A stretch of DNA of 64,000 bases from Ciona intestinalis (lineage: Eukaryota > Chordata > Ascidiacea > Phlebobranchia > Cionidae). Positions 63,678 through 64,000 of the stretch are shown here, one piece after another. The position numbers and the translations under genes were made by a program. The stretch spans positions 162,070 to 226,069 of the forward strand of contig NW_004190425.2 in the NCBI RefSeq assembly GCF_000224145.3, in the 5' to 3' direction. The first letter of the stretch is position 1. Every line of letters starts with the position of its first letter. Under the pieces are notes generated by a model. That model was not told the origin of the DNA, made no database searches, and was given only the letters and a program-made list of their open reading frames with translations.

Positions 63678-64000
63678 CTGAAATTGATGTTCACTATGTT
63701 GTTACAAGGTTCAGAATTAGTGGTTGCTGACAAATTATTTGGAAAAACTGTCAAACAGACATAAATAACCACAGACATAAGGGTCAGTGCAAATTGCACA
63801 AATTTCCACTGATAGATTAACTTAAGTTTTGGTTTAATATTTATAAAATTGATTGGGTTAAATGCTATTTTAAGTTTAAATTTTAAAATTAAAAGTTTCT
63901 AATGAGCAATTCCCGACTCTTGGTCCAAAACACCTTATGTTCCACTCCACCAAACTATATATAACCTCATTGTAGAAGCTTAATTCTATATTTAAACATA

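Overview
This is nuclear DNA from a metazoan, almost certainly an ascidian tunicate of the Ciona type. It is AT-rich, with short exons, GT-AG introns and many small mobile elements. The protein families fit ascidians: alpha integrins carrying an I (vWA) domain, and a copper type II monooxygenase with a DOMON domain. The species call is an inference from gene families and repeat content, without a database search.

Layout, left to right. (1) 239-13122, + strand: most of an I-domain integrin alpha gene (gene A); its 5' exons lie left of the window. (2) 16072-22623, +: a multi-exon gene for an unrecognised Ser-rich, basic protein (gene E). (3) 22.6-28.9 kb: no gene found. It holds two satellite arrays built on the CRE palindrome TGACGTCA, a direct duplication of about 1.1 kb and a 500-N gap. 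(4) 28890-38916, +: an intact 15-exon DBH/MOXD1-like copper monooxygenase (D1). (5) 40886-52077, -: a second, tail-to-tail copy (D2), broken by two transposon insertions inside coding exons and by a stop codon. (6) 54160-60858, -: the 5' half of a second I-domain integrin alpha gene (gene B), which stops just after the I domain. (7) 62896-63677, -: the last two exons (membrane span and tail) of a third integrin alpha gene (gene C), entering from the right.

Exon phases were added up by hand. D1 gives 647 aa. Gene B gives 410 aa. The part of gene A in view gives about 1052 aa; one short exon there is doubtful. Gene E gives about 656 aa.

The main interest is the D1/D2 inverted duplication, which works as a before/after comparison. 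D1 keeps the empty site for each element that hit D2: an LTR retrotransposon with a 5-bp target duplication, a 991-bp long-TIR foldback with a 9-bp target duplication, and a young minisatellite. The LTR element also carries a perfect 15-bp inverted repeat placed where a Tf1-type self-primer would sit. Introns and spacers are filled with a palindromic MITE family (ends like TAGGGTGGGGGAAGATGGGACACC) and a tRNA-derived SINE.
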